A stretch of 30,862 nucleotides of DNA from the NCBI GenBank assembly GCA_018398765.1, contig JAHBMJ010001428.1, forward strand, positions 1-30,862, read 5' to 3'. Position numbers and translations under genes: made by a program. Positions 1-10,359 of this stretch are shown here, piece after piece. Below the pieces are notes generated by a model, which was given only the letters and a program-made list of their open reading frames with translations, searched no databases and was not told where the DNA came from. Every line of letters begins with the position of its first letter. The first letter of the stretch is position 1. This DNA is from Chromera velia (Eukaryota; Sar; Chromeraceae).

Positions 1-280
1 CAGCTTGTTACTTTCCGGGGCCACTGACGCACGCATGCATAACGACGCGGGTTCATGCACGCTTTTCTGGACCATTTGGGGTGGAATCTTTCCGGGGCTT
101 TTTTTTGGTGAAAATCGGGTAATCAGGTTTGAAGTCTACTGAAGTCCACCTGACGCACACACATTTGGTGCACATTCAGCCTTTCGGGGCCGGGTTTTTG
201 CCGAAAGACAGCGTGTACACATACACGTTGGCTAGGGTATTTCTGTTTTCTAAGTGCCCCCCGCTTCACTTTCTGGGGCC

Positions 281-736
281 ACCAGTTGGGTAAGTGCCTC
301 GGAGGGCCATTTAGGGGGTCGGCCATAATTGATGATTGAGGGTTTTTTCATGCATGCCGCATCCCCATATATATGATTGATGCAAAGCATCATGCAGGGA
401 TCGACTTGGGCATGTCTTGCCTGTGCAAAGTAGCGGAGGCCACGGCAGTATGCGTAAAATATGCTTTTCGGGACCATGCACATACAACTCCGTACGAGTT
501 ACTTGAGGGGCACGTATTATGAGGAGCGAAGTAATTATAATGCGATCGCTGCTCCGTGTGACTTGCTTGAGGGGCACATTTTGGAATTTGGATGATACCG
601 TGACGGACGTCCGGACAGAGACAGAATCAAACCCCCCCCGGCCTAAAAAAATGAAAAAATGCGTTATGCGGATCCGTGCGATCTCAGGGCCTCTCGGCTG
701 ATCTCAGCAGAGCTGAGCTACCCCCCGAGGCGACTT
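281..736. mobile_element. Dispersed short repeat, copy 1 (MITE-like)
   Basis: This block of about 450 bp is repeated, in the same orientation and diverged, at 9611-10007. Shared landmarks are ACCAGTTGGGT followed by a GCCTCGG start, two internal copies of CTTGAGGGGCAC, and an end reading GCTGAGCTRCCCCCCGAGGCGACTT. The start (AAGTGCCTCGG) and the reverse complement of the end (AAGTCGCCTCGG) form short imperfect inverted repeats near the termini. No transposase frame is present. Short length, inverted ends and a second copy suggest a non-autonomous DNA element. The homology starts about 10 bp outside the inverted ends, so the exact boundary is uncertain. Confidence 0.6.
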
Positions 737-780
737 GAGGGTTCTACAATTTTTTTAAATAGGGCTGTTAACCGGCAAAA

Positions 781-1105
781 ATGCGTCATGCATGGGACAT
801 CGATTTACGAAAATACTTCGAGATAGCACGAAAACGGCACAGAAATGCATCGTGGGAGATCGATTTTCGAAAATACTTCGAGTCTAAAGTTCGAGATGGT
901 ACGAAAACGGCACAGAAATGCATCGTGGGAGATCAATTTATAAAAATACTTTGAGATAGCATAAAAACGGCACAGAAATACATCATGGAAGATCGATTAT
1001 TGTATGAAAATACTTCGAGATAGCACAAAAACGACATAGAAATACATCGTTGGACATCGATCATTGTACAAAAAATTGTACGAAAATACTTTAAGATAGA
1101 AAATC
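781..1105. repeat. Degenerate tandem repeat, about 60-72 bp unit, 5 copies
   Basis: Successive units start near 781, 845, 917, 977 and 1041. Each runs ATGCATCGTGGGAGATCGAT, then GAAAATACTTCGAGATAGCA, then AAAACGGCACAGAA. The last copies are AT-richer and lose several C/G positions by transition. Noncoding. Confidence 0.8.
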
Positions 1106-2565
1106 ATATGCGTACGGTCTCGGAGCGATTCCTCTTTCAGCCATTTTTAGACGCTTTAATACTGGTATTCAGTTCGGTCTTTGGCCCTCCAAACTACATG
1201 TATCATGTGATAGTCCTACTACTGTCCATAATCTAAGTTAGACAGAGTAGTACAGACAGCATGACTCCAAGACTAGCTTTTAGCTCTAAGATTTAGTGAG
1301 ACTCACGATGAACTTGGTTGGTCAGAGCCTAAGTGGTGGCTCATCGGCTTTAACTTTGAACCGTCTTACTTCATTTGAATTTAACATCATTCAACCAACA
1401 ATTTTCATGTTTAGATTCATAATTTCATATATGACATGTCAATAATATTATCTGTAGCCTGGACCATAGTAACCATGCAGTTTTTATTTGATTTAATTAT
1501 ACTCCCTCACCTCATCTTACTCACTCATTCACTCACTGAAGCCTAGACTAAGGCTTACTCACTTACTCAATTTTGTTCTAGATTTTATTCCAAGTTGTTT
1601 AATAAAATCTAGTTTGACCCTTTGAGGAAAACTTCAAACTTATGTTCTATTTACTACTAGTAAATATTATACCACTGGCATTAATCTTTTTGCTAGTCTT
1701 TCTGGCATTAACCTAAGCATTATAACTAGCTACCGGGGGCACAGTATGACAGTGGGCTAGGCAGTGGGACACTCACTTGTTTAAATTAATATTTTCGCAT
1801 TTAAATTTTAGAGTAATATTAATTGACATCAATTCTATTGAATCTTATCACTAAATTATCAAATTTTATACTTCAACATTTCTGACATTATTTTTCAAAG
1901 CCCTTCAATGATTTGCTTTCATTGTTGCTGCTTAACTTGCTACGAAAATGCAAATCAAAAGTGTTAACAGTCTGAATGTCAATTCACGTTTGATGATGAA
2001 ACTTCAACGATATGCACGCACTTAATCTGGTGTGTCTTTTTTCTGAATCCACCCATTTTTTTTCTCCTCTTTAATTGCAACGGCTTGTCTCTTCTAATGA
2101 AACTTCTGCGTTGTTCCTCCCTCCCTTCATTTCTCTCTCCCACCATCTCCCACCCCCGTCCTTCGATCATTGAATGAATTTGCAGTTGCACTCTGTTAAT
2201 TGCATGTCCTCCCATTCCTCAACAAACTTGACTTCACAGGCACACAACTCCCTCCTAGCTTCCTTCCTGTCCATTTCTTCCATCCTTCCGTTCTTTCTTC
2301 CAACTCCCTCGGATCCATCCACCCATCCATCCTCAGTTGCCCTGGTTCCTTATTACGCAAGCGACCAGGAAGACTGCATGCATGTAGTAAGACAGAGAGA
2401 GCCTGCATGCCGACCAGACGTACGCATGCATGTACAGGTATGATGAAAAGCGGGGAATCAAATCAAACTTGATTTGTGCCTGTCCATTGAGTGACGTGAT
2501 ACATCAATCTTCTTCTCTTCTTCACCTTTCCCGTCCCCCAATTGAATTTCTCCCCCCTTCTTTGA
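1106..2565. other. AT-rich intergenic region, no gene seen
   Basis: No frame with coding character was found. The first part is AT-rich with ACTC-type simple sequence near 1500-1560. The part after 2080 is pyrimidine-rich on the plus strand with CATCCATC runs and lies just downstream of the minus-strand gene ending at 2566, so some of it is probably that gene's 3' untranslated region. No AATAAA hexamer stands out in the expected place. Confidence 0.5.
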
Positions 2566-5085
2566 TCAGTCCCAGTCGTCCGAATCGTCCTGTCCCCTTC
2601 CTTTCTTCCCCTTTTTCTTCCCCCCCCCACTGGATCTTCCAAACGTACCCCCACCCTTGGCCCCGTAGTAAAAATACCCCAGCGTACCTAGTCCAACCAC
2701 CAAAACACCCCCGAGAATGATACACACCCACATTGTTGTTGACCCCCCAGAGCTCTTCTGAGGCTCAGGTGAGGGCGCAGAGTTCTTCTTGGGTGCAGCT
2801 GCTGCTGCAGCTTTTCGTTCTGCTTCTTCCTTCGCTCTCTTCTGCGCCTCCACCTCACTCTTCTTCTTTCCATAATAGACGTGAGTCTTCGGCCCGGCGT
2901 ACGGTGTAGCGTTACTTGCAGTCCCGACTCCATTTCCTTGGGCGGGTCTCTGTCCGTACTGAGGGGGTTGAGGGGGGTATTGGCCTTGGTATCCGATCGG
3001 ACGCTGGGCCGGTAGGACTCCGGGGGTCTGGGCGGCATACACCCCATTGCCCATCGGGGAGTAGTTGACAACGGGGGGTGAGGGGACACCTCCCTGCTGC
3101 TGGCCAGGGTTGAAAGGTTTGACCCCTCCCGGGAGGACTTGTGCCTGTTCTGCAGGTGTCATGGGTTTGGGTCCTGTTTGAGGGGGGGTGGCGGGAGTGG
3201 CAGGTCCAGGGGTGGCAGGTCCGGGGGGGCCTGGGGGTGTGACTAGTACGGGGGGTGCCGTGTGGGGCCTTGTGAGAACCTCTCCGTTAAACCCCTTTAC
3301 CCATCCTTGGTCTTTTTCTCCCGTCTTCCCGCCCGTCTCTGTTCCTGCAGCAGAGGGCGGCGGCGGAGCAGGACCGGGACCGGGGGGTGGCGGCGGCGGC
3401 AGCGGGTCCTTCACGACTAGAGAGCCGCCCAGATCCGCTGCGCCTGTGCCGCTCTTCTGTGCGAGGGGGTCGTCGGGTCCCCCCTGTGCGGGGGAAGGGG
3501 GGGCAGGCCCCGGCAGACCGGGAGAGGGCCCAGAGGACCCCGGCGTGCCCGCGTCAGACATCCCAAAAGAGGTCCCTCCCGGAGTGGAAAACCTAGGATC
3601 GTCAGGAGTCGACCCCAAGTCTGATCCGAGTGCAGTTCCCCCTGTACCTGTACCCGGTCGGACTATAGGATTCAATGCGTGATTGCCACTTCCCCTTCCT
3701 GTATTTGGGTCTGCTCCCGGTGTGCCTACCAACGCACCGTCGTGAGTGCTGTAGTTACTCAACGCATCTTTGGTGTCGTAGGCGTTTGGAACAAAAGGTT
3801 GGTCCGGGGTCGTGCTCTGTCGTGACAGCGCATCGCCTGTATTGTATGGATTCAGTGAACCCCCTGGTCCGGACTGGGGTCTCGAGAGTGCGTCTCTAGT
3901 GTCATAGGCACCCCCCAGTTGCGGGTCCGTTGGGGCTACACTCTGCTTCTGTGATAGGGCATCCCTAGTGTCATAGGCACCCCCGAGGGTCGGATCGAAT
4001 AATCCCCCGGGAGTGGACTGGGGCTGCGAGAGGGCATCCCGGGTGTTGTAGGCACCCACAGTAGACCCGGGAGATGAATAGACAGAGCCGGGGGTGGAGG
4101 GCAGTGCCGTTTGTTGTTGTGAGAGGGCGTCGCGGGTGTTGTACTGGCCCACAGTCTGCGGGTCATAGGTGGATGAGGAAAGTTGTGTTTGTTCACGAAG
4201 GAGAGTAAAGCTGGAAGGAGAACCGCCTGTCTGTGCTGTCTGAGTCTGAGGAGGAGAGTGGGGCGACGGAAAATTTACCTGCATACATGCAGTGCCAGAG
4301 AGTGCATGCCAGTGACACGGTGTTTGACTGGAGCAAGAGATGGTGTCAGAAGTGAAACCTTGCAGGCAGTGAGTTGATTGAATGATCGAGGCGACGAGGA
4401 ATGAATGTCAGAGTGAAGGAGGATTCCGAAACAAACAGAGAGAAATGGAGAGTGATGTTATTCAGAAATGACGTGGAAAGAGTCCAGTACGTAAAGGTCA
4501 CCCTTCTGCTTGCACATTCTTCCTGAGCCACTCAGAATATCATACGGAAATGAAGACCAGAGAAAATCACGTCCACAACCACAGCAAGCCTCTAATCGAC
4601 TCAAGGGACTGACAAGGTGAAGAACAAAAGGCAGCTAAGCAAAGAGACCACAAACCGAATGTCCAGCATAAGAAGCAAATCAGAAACAAGTATGGGTGTG
4701 TGTGGAGGATTTATTTCGGTGTGAATGTATGGTTTATTGGGATGCAGAAGTGAAAAAAAGCCAGGTGCATGCAGATAGATTTCTTCCCCAGCGGATAAGT
4801 CCAGAACCAAGCATACAGAGCGATCAGACGTCGGCCGAAAAAGGACAAGAACGGAGTCAATTACACCATCCCACACACAGGCCGACCTACCGCAATCGAT
4901 CCGAGATCCCCCACAGTAGACGATGAACTTTGAAAATTCAACTTCGCCTCTCCGAGCCCTGGCACGACCGCTGTGCCCTTGGAAAGGCGGCGCCTTCGGA
5001 GCCCCTCACCGAGAGTTCCCCGCCCCGCCAGGAGCACAAAGACACACAAACATGTAACGATGCCCACAGGATTGGAGGTCCACAT
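2566..5085 (-). CDS. Predicted type I membrane protein with YDTRDALS repeats (2 exons)
   Basis: Exon 1 is 4891-5085 and exon 2 is 2566-4278. The 612-nt intron starts GTAGGT and ends TGTATGCAG, and joins in phase 0 to give 635 residues. Residues 1-26 are a clear signal peptide (hydrophobic run GIVTCLCVFVLLAG), followed by a basic RRRR patch. Residues about 111-239 hold six units of (A/Q/P)Y(N/D)T(R/G/K)DALS spaced roughly 20-30 residues apart. A long Pro/Gly/Thr-rich low-complexity region follows, then a Lys/Glu/Ala helix, one membrane helix at about 581-603 (WVCIILGGVLVVGLGTLGYF), and a short tail with a KKKGKKGRG basic patch and an acidic end. The layout implies an outward-facing stalk and a small cytosolic tail, so a surface or endomembrane protein. 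No known family is recognised. An ATG at 4284 would give a leaderless 572-residue version, but it sits exactly at the intron end, so the spliced model is preferred. Confidence 0.72.
4279..4890 (-). other. Intron of the repeat-containing membrane protein gene
   Basis: On the minus strand the donor is GCG|GTAGGT at 4890 and the acceptor is TGTATGCAG ending at 4279. Removing it links a signal-peptide exon to the large exon without breaking frame. The acceptor resembles many acceptors of the large minus-strand gene at 16727-28764. Confidence 0.65.
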
Positions 5086-5878
5086 GGTTCAGTATTTCTC
5101 TGTTGGGTGTGTTGCTGGTTAGAGGAGACAGAGAGGACACCGGGCAGGTGTCCCGCACTGAAAACGAAGGGCGAACAGGACCTGCCAGTGCCTAGTTGGT
5201 TTGAGATCCTCAATTGATGCTCTGTTCTCACCAAATTTATTAGTACTTGTGTTGCTTTATTGCAAGAAACCGAGATGGATCTGTATTGACGGGGGCTTGT
5301 CTCAGTGAGTACTCATGAGGCGAAGCATAAATCAATATATATCGATACAGAGAAAGTAAAAGAAGCTATACAAGTTCTTGACTGAAAGGCTGGGCTTCTT
5401 TGCTTCGTGTGGAAGACTGAGGAAGTCGATCAGCACGTGTGTGACTTGATCTGCGCGAACAAGTCGTGCAGTTGGTCTGACAATGCTAATTATTGATACA
5501 AAAAGCAGATTTAACCGCATGAAAACAATTAATGACGTGCATGCATATATGCGCATGAACAATTAATTGTAAAAAAAAAATCGCGCGCACAAGTGCGCCG
5601 GCGGAGAATGCATGTGTAGTTTATAGTGTAAATTGTAGCATGCAACACAGGAATTGTTGCAATGATACGATAATGATACGTCACCCATATAAATGTACTT
5701 GACCATACTTGACTCAGTGACAGAGCACTCTTTCTGCACTACTAACGTTGGCGCCCATCACTGAGCCCAGTCAGAACGTATGCATCACCAGACCGCTTGC
5801 AGCTGTTCCCTTCACAAAATTGCCTTGTGATTTGTACTCAACAGGACGAGAGACAGAGGCATATCCCAAGATCGAGTC
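5086..5878. promoter_or_regulatory. Divergent intergenic region between two genes
   Basis: This 793-bp stretch separates the start of the minus-strand membrane protein gene from the start of the plus-strand actin-like gene, so it should contain both promoters. It is locally AT-rich with TGCATGCATATATGCGCATG around 5538-5557 and short ATAAATG motifs near 5690. No canonical TATA box with convincing spacing is seen. TGCATGC words match a class of apicomplexan AP2-domain binding sites, but they are common throughout this window, so that is only suggestive. Confidence 0.35.
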
Positions 5879-7231
5879 ATGAGTCCTCTTTCGAGCAAGC
5901 CCTTGTATCTTTCCCGTTTCCTTCTGCTGTTACGGCTGCTGCTACTGGCAGGGACCGTGCCATTGGTCTCTTCAGTCACGGCCGTGCGGCGTCCCGCGTC
6001 TTCCTCTGCTCTGCAAGGGAGGTGGATACCCGATAATGCCAAAGGGCGGGTCGTGTTTGACACAGGAGACGGAATGTCTGTTGTGGGATTTGCGGATAAA
6101 CCCGAGTCGAAAGAAGTGTTCCCATCGATCGTCGGCCTCGACAGAGACGGAAAGGTCGTGGCTGTAGGCCAGGATGCCCTGTTGAAGGAGAAGGAGGCAG
6201 GCTTGAAGCTAGTGCACCCGATAGCCAAGCACGCTGTGGTCGATTGGAACCACTGGGCTGCGTTGGTGCAGCACGGGTTTGACTTGTTGAGAGTGGCGCC
6301 CGAGGAACACAATATCCTCCTCACAGATACGCCCCCTTTTGCTTCAAGGGACAGTCGGGTGAAGATGGCAGAGATTGTGTTTGAAAAGTTCTACTCCCCT
6401 GCTTTCTTTGTCGTCGACAGAGCTTTGCTGGCAGTAATACAAAGTCAGAAGGCAATGGGAATGGATGACTGGGCAGAGATAGGAATAGACGATTGGACAG
6501 AATACAAACAGGATGTGACTCCAGAGGTGGTGTTGGCAGATGAGAACGGAGTGGTGGTCACTCCGATTGTGAAGGGCGTCATTGTGCCTGAGGGTGTGAT
6601 GAGTATGGACGTCACGTCAGATGACTTGACAGCGTATATGGTCAAGTTGCTTGAACAGAGTGGTCACTTGAAGGGGGGGTCTGGTGACGAGGAAAAAAAG
6701 GTTGCGGTCGGGATTGAAGAGAAACTTTCGTACGTTGCCTTAGACTACGAGGATGAATTAGAAAAAAAGGGACGTGAGGAGACGGAATATGAGCTACCGG
6801 ACGGTCAGGTGATAACGGTAGGTGCCGAACGATTCCGCTGTCCTGAGGTGTTGTTTAAGCCCTCTCTAATCGGGTTGGAGCAGGACGGTATCCACACAAC
6901 GACGTACAACTCGATCATGAAGTGCGACGTGGACATTCGGAAGGATCTGTACGGCAACACAGTTCTTTCCGGGGGCACGACCATGTTCAAAGGAATTGAT
7001 GATCGGGTCTCGAAGGAGCTTGAGAGGTCTGCCAGTGGCCCTTCGGGGACCGGGAAGACCCTGGCTGCTGAGGTCATCGCTGTGCACGTTGCAGCTCCCC
7101 AAGGCCGGCAGTACTCTGTGTGGATAGGCGGTTCGATTCTCTCGTCTCTGTCCACTTTCGAGGAGATGTGGATAAAGAAGGAGGAGTGGGAGGAATATGG
7201 AAAAGATATTGTTGGGAGGAAGTGTATGTAA
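5879..7231 (+). CDS. Divergent actin-family protein with signal peptide and inserted Walker A motif
   Basis: Single open frame of 450 residues with no intron. Residues 11-35 form a strong signal peptide ([19 protein letters not shown]). The rest follows actin to the end: VFPSIVG (80-86), [13 protein letters not shown] (137-149), YELPDGQVI (304-312), ERFRCPE (317-323), [14 protein letters not shown] (345-358), the adenosine-loop SGGTTMF (364-370), [17 protein letters not shown] (411-427) and a C-terminal GRKCM. Phosphate loop 1 survives as DTGDG (61-65). Phosphate loop 2 (DSGDG in actin) is ADENG (220-224), the catalytic glutamine position is Arg181, and the histidine of the GVTH motif is Val. 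Residues 387-401 ([15 protein letters not shown]) read exactly like an AAA+ P-loop and replace actin sequence between the conserved SKEL and APxxRxYSVW blocks. Canonical actin activity is unlikely. It could be an expressed neofunctionalised paralogue or a retrocopy. The long intact frame argues against a dead pseudogene. Confidence 0.88.
   Translation: MSPLSSKPLYLSRFLLLLRLLLLAGTVPLVSSVTAVRRPASSSALQGRWIPDNAKGRVVFDTGDGMSVVGFADKPESKEVFPSIVGLDRDGKVVAVGQDALLKEKEAGLKLVHPIAKHAVVDWNHWAALVQHGFDLLRVAPEEHNILLTDTPPFASRDSRVKMAEIVFEKFYSPAFFVVDRALLAVIQSQKAMGMDDWAEIGIDDWTEYKQDVTPEVVLADENGVVVTPIVKGVIVPEGVMSMDVTSDDLTAYMVKLLEQSGHLKGGSGDEEKKVAVGIEEKLSYVALDYEDELEKKGREETEYELPDGQVITVGAERFRCPEVLFKPSLIGLEQDGIHTTTYNSIMKCDVDIRKDLYGNTVLSGGTTMFKGIDDRVSKELERSASGPSGTGKTLAAEVIAVHVAAPQGRQYSVWIGGSILSSLSTFEEMWIKKEEWEEYGKDIVGRKCM
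7037..7081 (+). other. AAA+-type Walker A insertion in the actin-like gene
   Basis: Encodes residues 387-401, containing GPSGTGKT, which fits the P-loop consensus GxxxxGK(T/S). The following LAAEVIA is the helix usually found after the P-loop in AAA+ proteins. Both flanks are clearly actin, and the frame is continuous. No Walker B or sensor motifs are present elsewhere in the protein. Confidence 0.85.
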
Positions 7232-7284
7232 TTCAGTGAAGACACGGCGCGGCTGACACACGCACACATGCATGCACAGAAGAG

Positions 7285-7319
<35 letters not shown>

Positions 7320-7483
7320 TACGCACTTAGGAACTAAAGTGAGGACTTCACATAGGACTTGACTTACCGAACTTAACGTACGTGGAGGAATCTGTCCATC
7401 AGACCTCCTTGTTCCTTTCGTATTGTTTTGTTTCAATCTTAATCAATCTTATTCTTTCCATGCATTGACTTGCATGTGTGCGT

Positions 7484-7629
7484 ACTTCTGTATTTCCGAA
7501 TTAATTCTTTTTCCTTCAAACCTCAGGGCGTGATACAGCTGGGTGACGCCGTAGCGACTTCTGTACTTCCGAATTCATTCTTTTTCCTTCAAACCTCAGG
7601 GCGTGATATAGCTGGGTGACGCCGTAGCG
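7484..7629. repeat. Two-copy 73-bp tandem duplication
   Basis: Copies at 7484-7556 and 7557-7629. Each starts ACTTCTGTAYTTCCGAATT and ends GGGTGACGCCGTAGCG, with only a few substitutions between them, so the duplication is fairly recent. Confidence 0.9.
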
Positions 7630-8389
7630 GACGGCTTGACGTCGGACCCTTGTGCCCACACTTTCTCAGTTAAAGAAAAAATTTTTTAAAATGGTCTCCA
7701 ACACCCAAACGGTCTCCAAAATTGTGAAGTATCTACATATTTTCTAGAGCATTTTAAAACAATTTCTAATGATATGAAACATTGTTTTGTTGTTTAAACT
7801 ACATTTATAATAAGCTCAACTATCAGAATATATAGCAGAATTGATTGATTGATTGATTGATTGATATGTTCCGTCCTAGGGCCTTCCCGCTATGTCTATC
7901 TGTCGCCAGAGCTAGCAGGGCGAAGAATTAATAATGATAATACCTAGGATGATACATATTATAATATAACTATACATTTACGTACGTAGATATATATATA
8001 TATATATATGAATAAGAAACAGAAAATTTATAATAGTATAACTGATTCTTAATTAAATTTGGTCTAATTCATGTTTGAAATTTGCTTTAAATAAATGAAA
8101 ACAGTTAAAGAAATGAAAACATTAAAGTAATTTACAGGCATAAAACGGTGAGTAGTTGTTTGTATAAATAAAGATTCATAAGATACCATCTAAGATGAAT
8201 GCAGGTGCACCTTCACCTGCCAGTGTGTACCGCTCCAAAAGTTGGTACCGAAACCTACAGCATCTTTCGTACCGCATATCCAATGACTTGCTGCCAATGA
8301 CTTACTGAACTTGAAGCAATTGTTGTGCACGACGCAGTAGAAGTCCATTCTGGCTTCAATTATGAAATAGAATATGCACATACCAGTTA

Positions 8390-8574
8390 CACACATACAC
8401 ACACACACACATATACACACAGAGAGAGAGAAAAAAAGAGAGAGAGAGAGAGAGAATACGAAAGTGCAAACTCGCACGAGCACCTCTGTATTTCTCTACC
8501 TCTTTTTGCCTTTTGCTTTCATCTCGTGCTTAATGTTGCTTGCACGCATAGTATTACACACATACGCACACATA

Positions 8575-8621
<47 letters not shown>

Positions 8622-8650
8622 ACATACACACACACACACAAAAAAAAAAA
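8390..8650. repeat. CA/GA microsatellite cluster
   Basis: A CA tract (about 8390-8418), a GA tract (about 8419-8456), a short unique stretch, then a CA tract with ATACAC interruptions (about 8556-8640) and a poly-A run. It lies immediately outside the left end of the large inverted repeat. Confidence 0.85.
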
Positions 8651-9610
8651 GCCAAATTTGAATAAAAATGTCTGATTCAAGTATGATTCAAGTGACTTTT
8701 GGGATCCATATGTAGCACTTTGTCATTCTGACGTATGATAATCATCAAATAATGAAAAGACGACAGTTGTTTCGATCATCTCTGTTAAACAATGTTGATT
8801 GATTTTGATAGCATATTTCAGAGCCGGGCAGGTTGTTTAAGATATTGCCTAATTAATTCTTCAAGGAGCGTCAGTGATCGATAGACTAGCTGTTTTGCCT
8901 TAATTAGCTCTAATTAGCTCAGTCAGGCAACCTCAATAGAATTTGTAATATTTTATTTCTTTCTAGAAACTATTATACAAGCTAATACTTTATTATAAGT
9001 TTAAAAAAACTTCTAAAAAATTGGATCGTCTGCTGATTTTTTAGTTAAGTAGGTTCAAGTAGGTCGATCTGGATTAATTGGGCTTAAATTTCTTAAGCTA
9101 TACAAAAGTAACAGAAAGTCTTCATGAAGACACAGTCTTACCAATTAGACAAAAAGAGAATACCTGCATCATGTGGCTACATAATACAGGGTTTTGTCAT
9201 GCATGTCACATCCCTATATATGGGAGGCAGGTCTAGCTATGTTTATAGCCTAGTTTGTCGATAAGTTCCATCCTAAAACCACCAGTGACTAAGATAAAAG
9301 CGACTTCGATACGTATATAATATTAACAGAACTGCCAGTCTGAACATATTTGAACTCACGAAAAGAAACGAGATGAAACCAGTGAAAACTAGTGAAAACA
9401 ACACTAAACTTGCCATACAAGCTTTTGTGCACGCAATTAAACTCAGGGATACTATGCATCGCGCGCGCGAATGCGCGCAAACAATTTATTATTATCTATT
9501 TTTTTTTTTTGTCGATCATGCATGTATGCATGCATGCATATATATATTCATATATATGCGCGTGCATGCACGTGTATACGCGTGCCCTCTCTATATATGA
9601 GATACACCCA

Positions 9611-10007
9611 ACCAGTTGGGTGAGTGCCTCGGGGGGCCCTTTAGGGGGTCCGCAAATTTGATTGATACGCACCATCGGGGGCTTGGTTGTTCAGGTGCAT
9701 GGGGCGGGGGCCACAGCAACGCGCACAAAGTATGCTTTTCGCGAGCATGCACTTGCAATTCCATACGAGTTATTTGAGGGGCACGCATGTGCGAAGTAAT
9801 TATAAGGTATGTGCAATCGCGGCTCCGTGTGAGTTGCTTGAGGGGCACATTTTGGAATTCGGGCAACACCGTGACAGACGGAGATATATCGATCGATATA
9901 GAAGCGACCCCCCCCCAAAAAATGAAAAAATGCGTTATGCGAGTGCGTGCGATCTCAGGGCTTCTCGGCTGATCTCAGCAGAGCTGAGCTGCCCCCCGAG
10001 GCGACTT
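9611..10007. mobile_element. Dispersed short repeat, copy 2, inserted in the left arm
   Basis: Homologous to 281-736 in the same orientation, with the same start, internal CTTGAGGGGCAC motifs and GAGGCGACTT end, but about 60 bp shorter. The right arm has no counterpart. There, sequence equivalent to the left flank (GCACGTGT...GATAT) passes directly to the equivalent of the right flank (TTAAT...CGATCTCAATC, near 15250-15290). This occupied/empty pair shows it is a discrete insertion made after the arms formed, or lost cleanly from the other arm. Confidence 0.75.
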
Positions 10008-10359
10008 AATTGAGTCCCATGCATACGCAGGTCGATCTCAATCAGCAAATTATTGAAAGTGACAGATGCAGAGTCACAGCCAAACAGTTTCTGGGGATCC
10101 CATCATAGCCTTAGCCTCATCATCACCTCGAACACTTTGCGACCACGTTCAACCTGGTCATCAACTCCCTTCTATATTTTGACTCCAGTGGCCTGCAAGC
10201 AACCGCCGTCTGTATAAGTTTGAGCCTCGATCCTTCAAACAAGCCTTCTACAATGCCTTCCTGTCTGTCTATATATATACGACTTCTCTGTTTGCCCGTG
10301 TCTGCCCTGAACCTCGTCATCTTTGCGGATGCTTTTAATGTTTGTCCTTTGTTTTTTTG

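Larger units (their letters stand above)
7232..8654. other. Repeat-rich intergenic region, no gene seen
   Basis: Holds the 3' flank of the actin-like gene, a CA microsatellite (7288-7316), a 73-bp tandem duplication (7484-7629), a TTGA tetranucleotide run (about 7841-7865), a TA run (about 7989-8008) and a cluster of CA and GA tracts (8390-8640). The stretch from about 7670 to 8180 is strongly AT-rich. Open frames across the CA/GA tracts are low complexity and not credible. Confidence 0.55.

Noticed and set aside
3188-3682. 164-codon plus-strand frame antisense to the membrane protein exon
   Set aside because: It mirrors the Pro/Gly-rich low-complexity coding strand, which lacks stops on both strands; the minus frame has the signal peptide, repeats and membrane helix.
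5812-6324. 170-codon minus-strand frame opposite the start of the actin-like gene
   Set aside because: A shadow of the plus-strand frame, which has clear actin homology; no recognisable content of its own.
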